A DNA stretch of 21,318 bases from an uncultured Eubacteriales bacterium (GTDB lineage Bacteria; Bacillota; Clostridia; Oscillospirales; Acutalibacteraceae): the NCBI GenBank assembly GCA_902462035.1, contig CABQAC010000006.1, positions 1 through 21,318 on the forward strand, in the 5' to 3' direction. Below are positions 21,210-21,318 of this stretch, in pieces (position 1 is the first letter of the stretch; each line of letters opens with the position of its first letter). The translations under genes and the position numbers were made by a program. The notes beneath the pieces are model-generated. The model saw only the letters and a list, made by a program, of their open reading frames with translations, was not told where the DNA came from and ran no database searches.

Positions 21210-21318
21210 TTATCCTTCGCCGGGGGGTAAATCGATGGACTGCGGCAGGATCAAACGGACGACGGCCCCTCCGGTCTCCGCGTTTTCCAGCGTCATTTGA
21301 ACGCGGTCCCCGTACCGA
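21210..21318 (-). CDS. Sensor histidine kinase, C-terminal fragment (5' end outside window)
   Basis: Only the last 35 codons and the stop (TAA at 21212-21210) are present. The fragment reads YGDRVQMTLENAETGGAVVRL followed by ILPQS, which matches the last strand of a HATPase_c domain (G-x-x-V-x-L-x-N ... G-x-x-V-x-L-x-L-P), where kinases of this kind end. Its position just upstream of a YesN-type regulator on the same strand supports a YesM-type membrane sensor kinase. The sensor and phospho-acceptor regions lie beyond the window. Confidence 0.7.
   Translation of the reverse strand, partial: RYGDRVQMTLENAETGGAVVRLILPQSIDLPPGEG

Overview
The window looks like chromosomal DNA of a low-GC-phylum (Firmicutes/Clostridia) anaerobe with moderately high GC, most likely a gut member of the Oscillospiraceae or a relative. 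This rests on strong AGGAGG-type ribosome binding sites, sigma-A-like promoters, the pairing of a YesN-type regulator with LplB/YtcP-type permeases, a Gram-positive lipoprotein binding protein, and a MerR/TipAS regulator. The genus cannot be read from this window. There are no rRNA, tRNA, CRISPR, phage or insertion-sequence features.

Left end (1-1495, minus strand): a two-gene unit made of the peroxide-stress protein YaaA and a DUF5131 (phage Gp37/Gp68-like) protein that runs off the window. The unit has a recognisable promoter with an extended -10 element.

Middle (1796-8046, plus strand): a zinc-dependent sugar/polyol-type dehydrogenase; a divergent GH95-like glycosidase with its own strong promoter, set among G/C-tract inverted repeats, and a clear terminator; a two-gene operon of a GyrI-like small-molecule-binding protein and a Fpg/Nei-like DNA-binding protein that lacks the usual catalytic residues; and an alpha/beta hydrolase. 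The GyrI-like/Fpg-like pair is the best candidate for an undescribed system. Known GyrI-like proteins hydrolyse DNA-alkylating cyclopropane natural products, and here one is coupled to a DNA-lesion-recognition fold.

Right part (8106-21318, minus strand): in transcription order, the last codons of a sensor kinase, an AraC-type response regulator, two ABC sugar permeases, a solute-binding lipoprotein, a GH2 enzyme, a CE15-like esterase and a canonical GH95 enzyme, followed by a MerR/TipAS regulator with its own MerR-type promoter (19-bp spacer). The first eight form a Gram-positive polysaccharide utilisation locus. Oligosaccharide is captured by the lipoprotein, imported (the ATPase is encoded elsewhere) and dismantled in the cytoplasm, since none of the enzymes has a signal peptide. 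An esterase for uronate esters, a GH95 (alpha-L-fucosidase or alpha-L-galactosidase) and a GH2 together suggest a decorated plant glycan such as glucuronoxylan or a pectin side chain. Stem-loops sit at several operon junctions and probably set relative expression. All enzyme assignments come from motifs read by eye; no database search was run.
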